NCBI GenBank assembly: GCA_035627955.1
Contig: DASPKU010000019.1
Span: 186,001-250,000 of the forward strand
Direction of reading: 5' to 3'
Length of the DNA stretch: 64,000 nucleotides
DNA from: Phycisphaerales bacterium
GTDB taxonomy: Bacteria > Planctomycetota > Phycisphaerae > Phycisphaerales > UBA1924
Below the pieces are notes generated by a model. That model ran no database searches and was not told the origin of the DNA. It was given only the letters and a program-made list of their open reading frames with translations. Shown here one piece after another: positions 39,452 to 50,600 of this stretch. Within the stretch, counting starts at the first letter, position 1; every line of letters begins with the position of its first letter. The position numbers were made by a program, and so were the translations under genes.

Positions 39452-41575
39452 ATGAGGCTGTCACTGTTGTCCGTGCCGCGCCTGAACCAGACGCCCCGTA
39501 GCAGCCGCGGACTGCAAGAGATGGCGCGGGTGACGGCGCTGGGGCTGGCGGCGGCGCTCGCGGCGTCGGCGATGGCGCAGCCGGAGCCCAAGCCGCCGAT
39601 CGACATCAACGCGGTGCAGCCGGGCGGGGCTCCCCGCCCCGTGCAGCCGGCGCAGCCCGCGGGCGAGCCCGGTACGACGACGGCCCCGACCACTCCAACG
39701 CCGGCGCCCACGGGCGCGGCGCAGGGCCCGATCGCAGAGGATGGCGACCGCTACCAGGTGACGCGCTTCATCGTGACCTACCAGGGCGAGCGCACCGACC
39801 TGCCGGCCATCGAGGATGTGCTGCGTTCCACGGCCGAGCTGGGCGTAACGCCCGAGGGGTACGTCGCGCCGCGGGCCGGCCTTCCAACCACGCGCGTGAC
39901 GGTGGGGGATGTGGCCGACCCGGCCGGTGGGTACTTCTACCGCTCGGCCATCACCGCGGTGTGCGCGTCGATCGTGGAGACGCTGGCGCGCCAGGGGATC
40001 GCCGGCGTGTTCGTGCAGCTGCACCCCGAGGACATCGACGAGACCAACGGCCAGGACCTGCGCGAGGGGCGCAAGGACCTGCGGCTGGTGGTATGGACGG
40101 GCGTGGTCGGCGGGATCCAGACCATCGCGTCGGGCGACCGCCTGGAGGGAAAGATCAAGGCGGGCACGATCTCCCGCGTGAACCCCGACGACCCGGTGCA
40201 CAACCGCATCCGCACCCAGTCGCCGCTGGACGCGGGCAGCCTGCTGCACAAGGAGGAGCTGGACGAGTTCCTGTTCAGGCTGAACCGGCACCCGGGCCGG
40301 CGCGTGGACGTGGCGGTGGCGCCGGGCGACAAGCCGGGCGAGGTGCTGGTGGATTACCTCGTAGCGGAGAGCCGGCCGTGGTCTGTGTACGCGCAGATCT
40401 CAAACACGGGCACGCGTGCCACGAACACGTGGCGCGAGCGGTTCGGATTTGTGCACAACCAGCTGACGAACCACGACGACATCCTGCGGGTGGACTACAT
40501 CACCGGCGGGTTCACCGATGCGCACTCCTTGTCCTTGAACTACGAGTTCCCGATCCTGTCGGACCAGGTGCGGGTGCGGTTGTACGGCACGTACTCGACC
40601 TTCGAGGCGTCGGACGTGGGCTTCAACGCCGAGCGGTTCAGCGGGACGACGTGGGCGGGCGGGGCGGAGCTCTCGACGCTGCTGTTCCAGCGGCGTGAGC
40701 TGTTCATCGACGGCCTGGCGGGCATCCGCGTGTCGAACGTGCAGGTTGAGAACACAGTCACCAACCTCGAGGGTTCGGAGACGTTCGCGCTGCCGTACGT
40801 GGGCCTGCGGCTGGACCGCACGACCGAGTCGATGGGCACCTACGGCGGGGTGACCTTTGAGTACCAGGTGCCGGAACTCGCCGGGACCGACGAGGAGGAG
40901 ATCTCCAACCTCGGTCGGCGCGACGCCGACGTCGAGTGGCCGATGCTCAAGTGGTCGCTGGAGCACTCCTTCTATCTGGAGCCGCTGCTGAACCCGTCCG
41001 GCTACGCGGGCACGAGCGACAGCGGGCCGCTCACGCTGGCGCACGAGATCTCGGCGTCGGTCCGCGGCCAGTACGCCTTCGGCCAGCGCGTGATCGCCAA
41101 CGAGGAAGAGGTCGCGGGCGGCTTCTATTCGGTCCGCGGGTACCCCGAATCGGCGGTGGCGGGCGACTCGGCCGTGATCGGCACGCTGGAGTACCGCTTC
41201 CACCTGCCGCGGATCCTGCCGATCTCCGACGCCGGCCGCTGGCGGTGGTGGGGCGAGTCGCCGGAATCCGCCCGGGCGACGCCGTCGTGGCTGGGGGAGA
41301 ACTTCCGGATGGCCCCGCAGCAGGCGTTCGGGCGGCCGGACTGGGACCTGATCTTCCGGGCGTTCGTGGACGGGGCGGTGGTGCGGAGCAGCCAGCCCCG
41401 CCCGCCGGGCGAGGAGAACGACACCCTGCTTGGCGCGGGAGTCGGAATTGAGTATCAGTTCAAGCGCAATGTCAGCGCGCGTCTGGACTTGGGCGTGCCG
41501 CTGGATGAGACCAAGGACGGCGTGACCAGCCCGGGCGATGCGAGACTGCACTTCTCGTTGACCCTGCTGTACTAA
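39452..41575 (+). CDS. Two-partner secretion outer-membrane transporter (TpsB, ShlB/FhaC type)
   Basis: A 707-aa protein. The ATG at 39452 follows AAAGGAAG. The N-terminus is a signal peptide whose hydrophobic part is ALGLAAALAASAMAQ near residue 35-45. A Pro/Thr-rich linker (about 50-90) precedes two POTRA-like domains (about 95-310: YQVTRFIVTYQ, GEVLVDYLVAE). The C-terminal half is a 16-strand-type barrel with alternating aromatic residues, containing the family hallmark VRGYPES at 561-567 and ending in LHFSLTLLY with a terminal Tyr. It secretes the large TpsA encoded next to it across the outer membrane. The intergenic distance is 113 bp. The locus interrupts the T6SS genes, which is unusual. 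Confidence 0.88.
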   Translation: MRLSLLSVPRLNQTPRSSRGLQEMARVTALGLAAALAASAMAQPEPKPPIDINAVQPGGAPRPVQPAQPAGEPGTTTAPTTPTPAPTGAAQGPIAEDGDRYQVTRFIVTYQGERTDLPAIEDVLRSTAELGVTPEGYVAPRAGLPTTRVTVGDVADPAGGYFYRSAITAVCASIVETLARQGIAGVFVQLHPEDIDETNGQDLREGRKDLRLVVWTGVVGGIQTIASGDRLEGKIKAGTISRVNPDDPVHNRIRTQSPLDAGSLLHKEELDEFLFRLNRHPGRRVDVAVAPGDKPGEVLVDYLVAESRPWSVYAQISNTGTRATNTWRERFGFVHNQLTNHDDILRVDYITGGFTDAHSLSLNYEFPILSDQVRVRLYGTYSTFEASDVGFNAERFSGTTWAGGAELSTLLFQRRELFIDGLAGIRVSNVQVENTVTNLEGSETFALPYVGLRLDRTTESMGTYGGVTFEYQVPELAGTDEEEISNLGRRDADVEWPMLKWSLEHSFYLEPLLNPSGYAGTSDSGPLTLAHEISASVRGQYAFGQRVIANEEEVAGGFYSVRGYPESAVAGDSAVIGTLEYRFHLPRILPISDAGRWRWWGESPESARATPSWLGENFRMAPQQAFGRPDWDLIFRAFVDGAVVRSSQPRPPGEENDTLLGAGVGIEYQFKRNVSARLDLGVPLDETKDGVTSPGDARLHFSLTLLY

Positions 41576-41688
41576 GTCCCTGGGTGGTGTTATCGGGCGT
41601 AAGTGGGGGCGAGTTCAGGACTTGTGGTGTTTGCAATCGCTGGTTATCGGAGCGTGCTCCGGGGCCGGCGCGATACGAGGGGTTCGTC

Positions 41689-44600
41689 ATGGCGCAGGTG
41701 AATGGTCGTCGTCAGGGTGGTACGCAGCAGGCCGCGGCTCTGGTGAGGGCGGCGGAGTGGGTGAGCGGCGGCAACCTCCTCGGGGTGGGGAAATTTGCAG
41801 GCTGGACGCGGGCGCTAGGCGGAATTCTCGTTGCCGCCGCATGCACCCCTGCGCTGGCGGGGCCCGAGGGGGCCCAGGTTGTCCGCGGGCAGGTGGACAT
41901 CACCCGCAACGGCGCTGAGACGCTGATCCGCGCCGGCAACAACAGCATCATCAACTACAAGAGCTTCAACATCGGGGCCAACGAGTCGGTGCGGTTCATC
42001 CAGCCGAGCTCGACCTCGCGGGTGCTGAACCGGATCACCACGGCCGCGCCGACGCGGATCGACGGCTCGATCACCGCCAATGGGCGGGTGTACATCGTGA
42101 ACCCCGCGGGCGTGATCTTCGGCAACGGGGCGCGGGTGGATGTGAACGCGCTGTACGCGGCGGGCGGCAAGCTGAGCAACGCCGACTTCCTGGCCGGGCG
42201 CGACAACTTCACGAACCTGACGGGCCGGGTGGAGAACCAGGGCACGATCACGGTGCAGAAGTTCGCCGGGCTGGTGGGTGAGCAGGTGTTCAACTCGGGG
42301 ACGATCAACGCCCCGCGCGGGACGGTGGTCATGGCGTCGGGCAGCGACGTGATGATCGGCGAGCGCACGGGCAACGTGTACGTGAAGATCAAGGCGCCGA
42401 CGGGGGATGTGAAGGCGGGCACGGGCACGGCCAACACGGGCGTGGTGAACGCGGCGGGCGGGCGCGTGATCATGGGCGCGGGCGATATTTACTCCATCGC
42501 GGTGCGAGCGGCGGGGTCGGTGAAGGCCAACGACATCAGCGTGCAGGCCAGCGGCGGCAATGTGGAGGTCGCCGGCACGCTGGACGCGTCGAACGCGCGC
42601 GGCAACGGCGGCAGCATCGAGGTGCTGGGCGAACGGGTCTCGCTGGTCAACGCGAAGCTCAACGCGACGGGCCAGACCGGCGGCGGCCAGGTGCATGTCG
42701 GCGGCGACTACCAGGGCCTTGGAGACCGCGAGCGGGCCAAGGTTGTAACCGTTGACGCGGGCAGCACGATCGACGTGAGCGCGACCGAGAAGGGCAACGG
42801 CGGAACGGCCATCGTCTGGTCGGACAACTACACGCAGTTCCACGGCACGGGCCTGGCTCGCGGCGGCGCGATGGGCGGCGATGGCGGCCTGATCGAGACC
42901 TCGAGCAAGGACGTCGTGAGCCTCGACCCCGCGAAGATCGACGCGGGGAGCATCGATGGCAACGGCGGCACGTGGCTGATCGACCCGCGGAACGTGACCA
43001 TCAGCAGCGGCGCGACGACGGAGATGACGCCTTCGGGCGGCAGCCCGAACACGTTCACGCCGACCACGACCGGCGCCTCGTCCAACGTAAACGTCGCGGA
43101 CATCCAGACGAGCCTGAATGGCGGCACGAGCGTGATCGTCACCACCGCGCAGGCGGGCGTGGCGGACGCGGGCAACATCACGGTCCAGAACAGCATCACT
43201 AAGAGCGCGGGCGGCAACGCCACCCTGACGCTGCGGGCGCAGAACGACATTACGATCGACGCGGGCGTGACGATCTCGGCGACGGCGGGCCAGCTTGGCG
43301 TGACGCTGGAGGCCAACTCGGCCACCGGTGACACCGCGAGCGGCACGGGCTCGGTGTTCCTCAACGGCACCATCAATACCAACGGCGGGGCGTTCAGCTC
43401 CAGCGGCGTCGGGTTCACGCAGTCGGGCACGGGCGTGATCACCGCGGGCGGCGGCGTGACGATCAACCACACCGGCGCCGTGGCGCTGGGCGGGGCGATC
43501 ACCGGCGGCGCGGTGGACGTGAACGCGGGGGCGGGCGGCATCAGCCTCGCGGGGAACGTCATCACCAGCGGCGACAGCGTGCGCTTCCAGGACGCGGTCA
43601 CGCTGACGGGGTCGGCGAGCATCGACACCACCGGCAGCAGCAGCGCGGCCGGCGCGAACATCACGTTCGACTCAACCATCGAGGGCACCACCGCGGGCGC
43701 TGAGAACCTGACGCTGAACGCGGGTACGGGCGGGGACATTACCCTGACCGGCGCTGCGGGTGGCACGACTCGCCTGGGCGCGGTGGCGATCACGAACGCG
43801 GATGACGTGACCGCGGCGGGGCTGCGCTCGACCACGCTGACGCAGACGGCCGGCGGCGGGACGACGACGCTGGGCGGCGCGGTGGACACCGCCGGCGCGA
43901 TCGGCCTGACGGCGACGAACATCACGGTGAACGGGGACGTGACGTCGGCGGCTGGCGGCATCAGCCTGGTCGCGGGCACGGCGCTCAACATCACCAATAA
44001 AGTGACGGCGACCACCGGCGACATCACGGCCACGGCGACGACGGGCACGCTGACGGTGAACAGCACCGGCGCGGAGACGGGCGAGCTGGACGCGGCTGCG
44101 GGCGACACGACTCTCGTCACCAACACGCTGACGATGACCGGCGAGGGCGGTGAGTTCCAAGTCTCGGGCGGCGGCGATGTGAACATCCGCAGCGCGGATA
44201 ACCGTGGCATCCGGATCGGCGGGGGCGGCGGCGGGTTCATGAACATCGCGGCCGCGACGCTGGAGAACCGGATCGAGACCGTCGGCGGGCGCGTGATCAC
44301 GCTGGGCAACAACTCGACGAGCGCGATCGAGGTGGACGAGGACCTCTCGATCGGCAACGGGCTGGCGCTGCGTTCGGCCGGCGACATCACCTGGAAGGAC
44401 GGAGGCCCCGACGCCCCGACCGTGCAGGCACTGTCACTGGACGTCCGCTCGGGCATGGACGGCACGGGCAACATCGTGTTCGAGGATGACGCCGATGTGC
44501 TGACCGACAGTGCGAGCTTCCAGGCGGGCTCGCTGAACGGGACGAACAACGCCGCGACGTTTACGGGCGTGAACTTCCTGGCCCTGCGGCGGATCGCGAA

Positions 44601-47600
44601 CACCGATGCGCCCGCGAGCGTGGTGTGGGCCTCCGACGCGGCGATCACGGCGACGCAGCTGCCCGTGCTCACGGTGCCCGCGGGCGGGATCACCTACTCG
44701 ATCCGCTCCTTCGGCAGCACGGTGACGATCGGCACCGCGGCACGGATCAACGGCACGGACCTGACCATCCAGGGCGCGGGCGCCGGCACCGATATCACCA
44801 CCGACGTGAGCCTGCGGTCGTTGACGCTGAACGGCACGGGTGTGTTTGACGCGGTCACGACGACGAGCGGCGGGATCAATGCCGCGGGCAACGCGACGTT
44901 CTCGGGCGCGGTGAGCGCGGCCGGGGCGATCGCGGTGTCGGGTTCCTTCGACGCGGTGTTCTCCAGCACGGTGACGACCACCGGCGGTGGGATCAGCATC
45001 GGCGACGACGTGAACTTCGGTGGGGCGGTGTCGATCACCGGCGGCAACTTCCAGTCGGGCGGCGACGCGTCGATCGCGGCGGGCCTGACCACCGATGGCA
45101 CAGCGACCGTGGGCGGGTCGATCACCCGCCTGACCGGCACGCTGCGGACCGACAGCGGTGCGGTAAGCGTGACGGGCAGCGTGGCAGTCAACGGCACGGG
45201 CGCCATCGACACCACCAACGCGGGCGGCTCGGCGGGCGCGAACGTGCAGCTGGGCAGCACGCTCGACGGCACCGCCGGCGGCGCGGCCGACCACCTGACC
45301 GTCACCGCGGGCACGGGCAACTTCACCGTCACGGGCGCTTCGGGCGCGGGCCAGGTGCTGGGCGACGTGCTTATTGAGAGCGCCAACGACGTGTCGATGG
45401 GCACCGTCAACGCGGCATCGCTCATCCAGAACAACTCGGGCGGCCAGACCACGATCGGCAACATCACGACCACGGGCGCGGTGCGGTTCGGCACCGTCGG
45501 CACGCCGCTGAACGACGTCACGCTGGGCTCGGTGAATGCGTCCAGTCTGCAGGCGATCGTGGGCAACCTCAACACGGTCAACCTCGGCGGGCCGGTGACG
45601 CTGACGGGCTCGTTCATCCACTCCGGCGGCCAGCTCAACCTGAGCGGGAACATCAGCACCACCACCGGGTTCATCCAGTCGACGAATCTGCGGCTGATCG
45701 GCGGCTCGGCGATCACGCTGACGGCCAGCAGCAACAGCACGGGCATCGTGCTTTCCGCGGCGGACCTCAACGGCCAGAACCTCACGCTCGTGGGCGACCG
45801 CGTGCACTTCAACGGCGCGGCCAACAGCATCGGCGGCGCGGGCATCCTGACGATGCGACCGGTCCTGAACACCGACGGCATCACCATCGGCGCCGACGAC
45901 GGCACAGCCAACATCCTGTTCGTCACTGGTCTCGCGCCGCTGGCGGCGACCCTCACCGAGGTGCACTTCGGCAACTCCACGGGCGGGGCGCACACGATCA
46001 ACGTGCCCGCCTCGACCTTCCTGCCAGACGTCACGTTCTTCGGCAACACGGTGAATGTGAACGGCGACCTTTCCACGGCGGGCCAGGCGATCACGATCGA
46101 TGCGGATGTATCGCTGGCGAGCGGCGTGACGATCGCGACGGATGTGGGCGACGCCGCGGGCGCGGCGATCAATATCACGGGCGACATCACCCGCACCAAC
46201 GTAGCGGGCGGGCTGACGCTGTCCGCAGGCACTGACGGCGACATCGATCTGGATGGTGACGCCGGCACCTCCGGCGCGGCGCTGGCCAACTTCACGGTGA
46301 CCACGGCGGACGTTGTGAGCGCGAACGACGTGTTCGCGACCACCATCAGCCAGGCCGCGGCGAACACCGCGACCTACGGCTCGCTCACGGGCGGGGCCGG
46401 CGGCATCACGCTGGTGGGCGGCGCCATGAACCTGGGCGGCGCGGCCACCAGCGGCGGCGGCGCGATGCAGGTGACCAACAGCGGCCTGCTCACGGTGAGC
46501 GGGAGCATCGCTCTGGATGGGGCGTTCCTGCAGGATGGCGCGGGGGCGACGAGCCTCACCAGCGCCGGGGCGTTCACGGTCAGCACGACCGACGACGCGA
46601 TCACCTTCACCTCGGGCGTGAGCGTGAATGGCACGAGCGTGGCGTTTGACGCCGGCTCGGGGACGGTGACGGTGGGCAGCACGCTCACGGTGGGTGGCGG
46701 CGCATCGTTCACGGTGAGCGCGGACGAGATCGACTTCAATGGCGGCGCGAACTCGGTGAGCGGCACGGGCCGCCTCGTGCTCCAGCCCGGCACCGATGGC
46801 ATTGACGTGGAGGTCGGCTCGGCACTGGACCAGGCCGGCCGCCTGGACCTCTCCCTCGCGGACCTGGATGCGCTGGACAACCAGTTCACCTCGGGCGTCG
46901 GCGCGGCGAACACCGCCATCATCATCGGGCGGGCCACCGGCACGCAGAACATCAACGTCAACGCGGGCACGTTCGACAATGACGTGTTCTTCCGCGGCAG
47001 CGGCACGGGCAGCGTGGCGTTCCTGGGCCCGGTGACCGGCGCAGGCAGCCTGCGGGCCGATGCCGGCGACATCACCCTGGGCGGGGACCTGGCCGCGAAC
47101 GGCACGCTGGCCCTGGTGGGCGATGTGCTGCTGACCGGCAACTCCACTCTGACCACCAGCAACGACCTGATCGTGCTGACTGGCGCGGTCGACGCGCAGA
47201 CCGCGGGCGTGCAGGGCCTGGACATCGACGCGGGCTCCGCGGATGTGGAACTGAACGCGGACGTGGGCGCGACGACGCGACTGGGCCTCTTCCGCGTGCT
47301 GGGCGGGCACACCAAGTACGGCCAGTCGATCACGGTGAACGCCGAGGGCGTGCTGTTCGACGGACTGATCACGGCGACCGGCTCGTCGGGGAACCGCGAC
47401 CTCACGATCGACAGCGGCGCTGGCAACCTGACCCTGCTGCAGAACGTGAACGCGGTGAACGGCGCGGTGGACCTGACCGGCGCGGTGATCACCACCGTGG
47501 GCAGCATCACCGGCGGGGACATCAACGCCACGGGCACGACCCTGAACATCGGGGCGCTGGTCGCCTCGGGCCATGTGACGCTCACGGGCGATGTGGTCAA

Positions 47601-50600
47601 TCAGGACGGCGCGGTCACGAGCGACAGCTACGTCGCCAGCAGCCAGGGCGCGATCGTCGTCAGCGACGACATCACGGCCACGGCTGTGGACGGCATCCGC
47701 ATCCTCTCGGGCCTGGGCGGCGCGGGCGACCTCAGCTTCGGGGCTACGGGCGTGACGCTGACGTCCAACACGATCGAGCTCGCGGCCGGCGATGGCACGG
47801 GCGCCGCGGTGGTGAACGTGCGCGGCAACTCCCCGACCTTCGCCGGCAACAGCGGCTCGGTGAGCAGCTTCGAGGTGCGGCAGGACGGCTCCATCTCGGG
47901 CACGGACCTGGCGGAGATCACACAGTTCACCGGCGGCATCGCCGGCATGAGCTACATCCTGAACGCGGTCAACGGCTCGCTGGTGATCGCGGACTCGGGC
48001 AGCGCGGCCAACGTCGCGGGCTCGCGACTGGACCTCAGCGCACTGGACAACGTCGTCACCGGGGGCATCGGCATCAGCACCGACCTCACCCTCGAGGCGC
48101 TGCAGCTGCGGAGCGTGGTGACCTACGGCGGCGCAACGGTCGCGGCCTCCGACACCATCGTGCACGACGGCGATGTGATCATCGATGGGGGCGTGGTGTT
48201 CCGCGCGGGCGACCTGGACTTCACCGGCGCGGTGACAGGCCTGGGCGCGAACAGCACGCTGGACATCGAGACGTTCGCCGCGGGACGGGACATCTTCCTG
48301 GGCGGCGACGGCACCGAGACGGGCAGCGGCGGCACGCAGGCCCTGCATCTCACGGCCAGCGAGATCGACCTGTTCGCCGATGGGCTGACGGGCATCCGCA
48401 TCGGCGGGGCGTCCAACAACGGGACGATCACCGTCAAGAGCGACGTCACCTTCAAGGACGCGCTGACGCTGCGGGCCAGTGCCGCGGGCGGATCGGTAGA
48501 GATCGAGCAGACGCTGAAGAACACCACGAGCGACGGGTCGGTGACGATTCTGGGCTCGGGGAGCACGACGACCATCAGCGGCAGCATCGTGACGCAGGGC
48601 CAGGCGATCACCATCAACGACCGCGTGGTGGTGGACGGCAGCGCCCTGCTGGACACGACCGATGCCGGGGCCTTCGCGACGGGCGCGGACGTATCGGTGG
48701 GCTTCGACGCGGGCACCGGCGACGCGATCGCCGACGCGATCAACGGCCAGGCCGCGGGCGCGGACCTGGCGGTGCGTGCGGGCACGTCGGGCGTCGTGCG
48801 TCTGGCGCGGGTGGGCGACACCCAGCACCTGGATGACCTGAGCATCAACGGCGCGCAGATACACCTGAGCTCCGTCGCTACCGACGGCGACCAGGCGTAC
48901 ACCGGCGAGGTGCACCTCTCCGAGCTGCTGCGGTCGCACGTCGCCGGTTCGATCGTGATTACGGGCGATCTGGTGGTTGCCGGCAACTCCACCATCCGCA
49001 CCGCCGGCGATAACGCCACCGACGACATCACCATCACCGGAACGGTCAACGCCGATGACGCGGCGAGCAACCGAGACCTGACCATCGCTGTGGGCGCGGT
49101 GAACCAGGACAATGTGCAGGGCCAGGTGAGCATCGGCGGGGCCATCGGCGGCGTGCAGGCGCTCAACGATCTGGTGGTCTCGGGCGACGGCACGACGCTG
49201 CTGCGGGCCACGACCACCGGCGTGCAGACCTACTTCGGCGCGACGCAGATCGCTGGCAACATGAGCGGTTCGCGCATCGACTTCAACGACGCGTTGACGC
49301 TCGCGGCCAACGTGGTGCTGACCGCCAGCAACACCGACTCCGACGCCGAGCAGGTGGAGATCGAGACGGTCAACTCCTTCGGCGGGGCGCGCACCCTGAC
49401 GATCAACGCCCTCAACACCCGCATCAACGGCGACGTGGGCGCGGTGAGCAAGCTCGCGAGCCTGACGACGGACTCGAGCGGGCGGACCCGCATCGGCAGC
49501 GCCCAGGTGCGGACGACGGGGGCTCAGGCCTACCTCGACGCGGTGCAGCTGAACAACAACGTCACCATGACCACGGACGCCGGCTCGGTGCGGTTCGCGT
49601 CGACCATCGTGTCCTTCGGCGAGAACCGCGATCTGACGGTGAACACCGGCGGCACCAGCGCGACCCAGTTCGAGGGTCTCATCGGCGGCACCACCGACGG
49701 CGAGAAGCTCCGCAACCTGACCACGAACGCCGACGGCAGCGTGGCGTTCTCGGCCAATGTGCGGACCACGGGTGCGCAGACCTACGACGATGCCACCCTG
49801 CTCAACGCCAACGTGAGCATGAGCGGCGCCAGCTTCGAGTTCGCCAGCATCAACTCCGAGGCGCTGGGGGCCCGCAGCCTCTCCATCACCAGCACCGGCA
49901 GCGTGATCGTGAACGGGGCGATCGGCCAGGGCGCCCCGGACACGGCCCTGGGCAGCCTCACGATCAACGGCGGAAACATGAGCTTCGGCGGTGTCACCGT
50001 GAACAACGCGGTGGCCCTGACCAGCACCGGCAACATCGCCCACAACGGCGACGTGCACGCCAGCACCTACACCGCGAGCGCCACTACCCTCGACCTGCTC
50101 AAGATCATCACCAGCGGCAACCAGACCATCACGGGCGGCGTGACGCTGAACGACGACCTCACCGCGACGGGCGCCGGCAGCATCACGCTCAATGGCGCGG
50201 TGACGCTCGATGACGACGTCGTCATCACCACCAACAACCAGGCCCTCAGCGTGTCGGGCGCGGTGAACGGTGCCAAGGCCCTGACGGTGAACGTCGGGAC
50301 TTCCACCGCCAACTTCGCCGCGGACATCGGCGGGACCACGGCCCTCACCAGCCTGAACGTGACGGCAAGCAGCACCACCACCCGCGCGGTGGGCACGGTG
50401 GGGGCGCAGTCCTACAGCGGCGGGCTGACCACCGGGTTCAACCACACGACGACGGGCGCGGGCGACATCACCATCACCGGCGTGCTCACGCTCACCGGCG
50501 ATGCGGTGTTCACCACCGCCAACGGCAACCTGCTGTACAACGGCGGGGTGTCCGGTGGCGAGTCGCTCACCAGCCACGCGGGCGGCGCGGGCAAGTTCTC

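Noticed and set aside
44434-50577. 2047-codon open frame on the minus strand inside tpsA
   Set aside because: It is a shadow of the regular, GC-rich tpsA repeats. Its Arg/Ala/His-rich composition has no domain or signal peptide.
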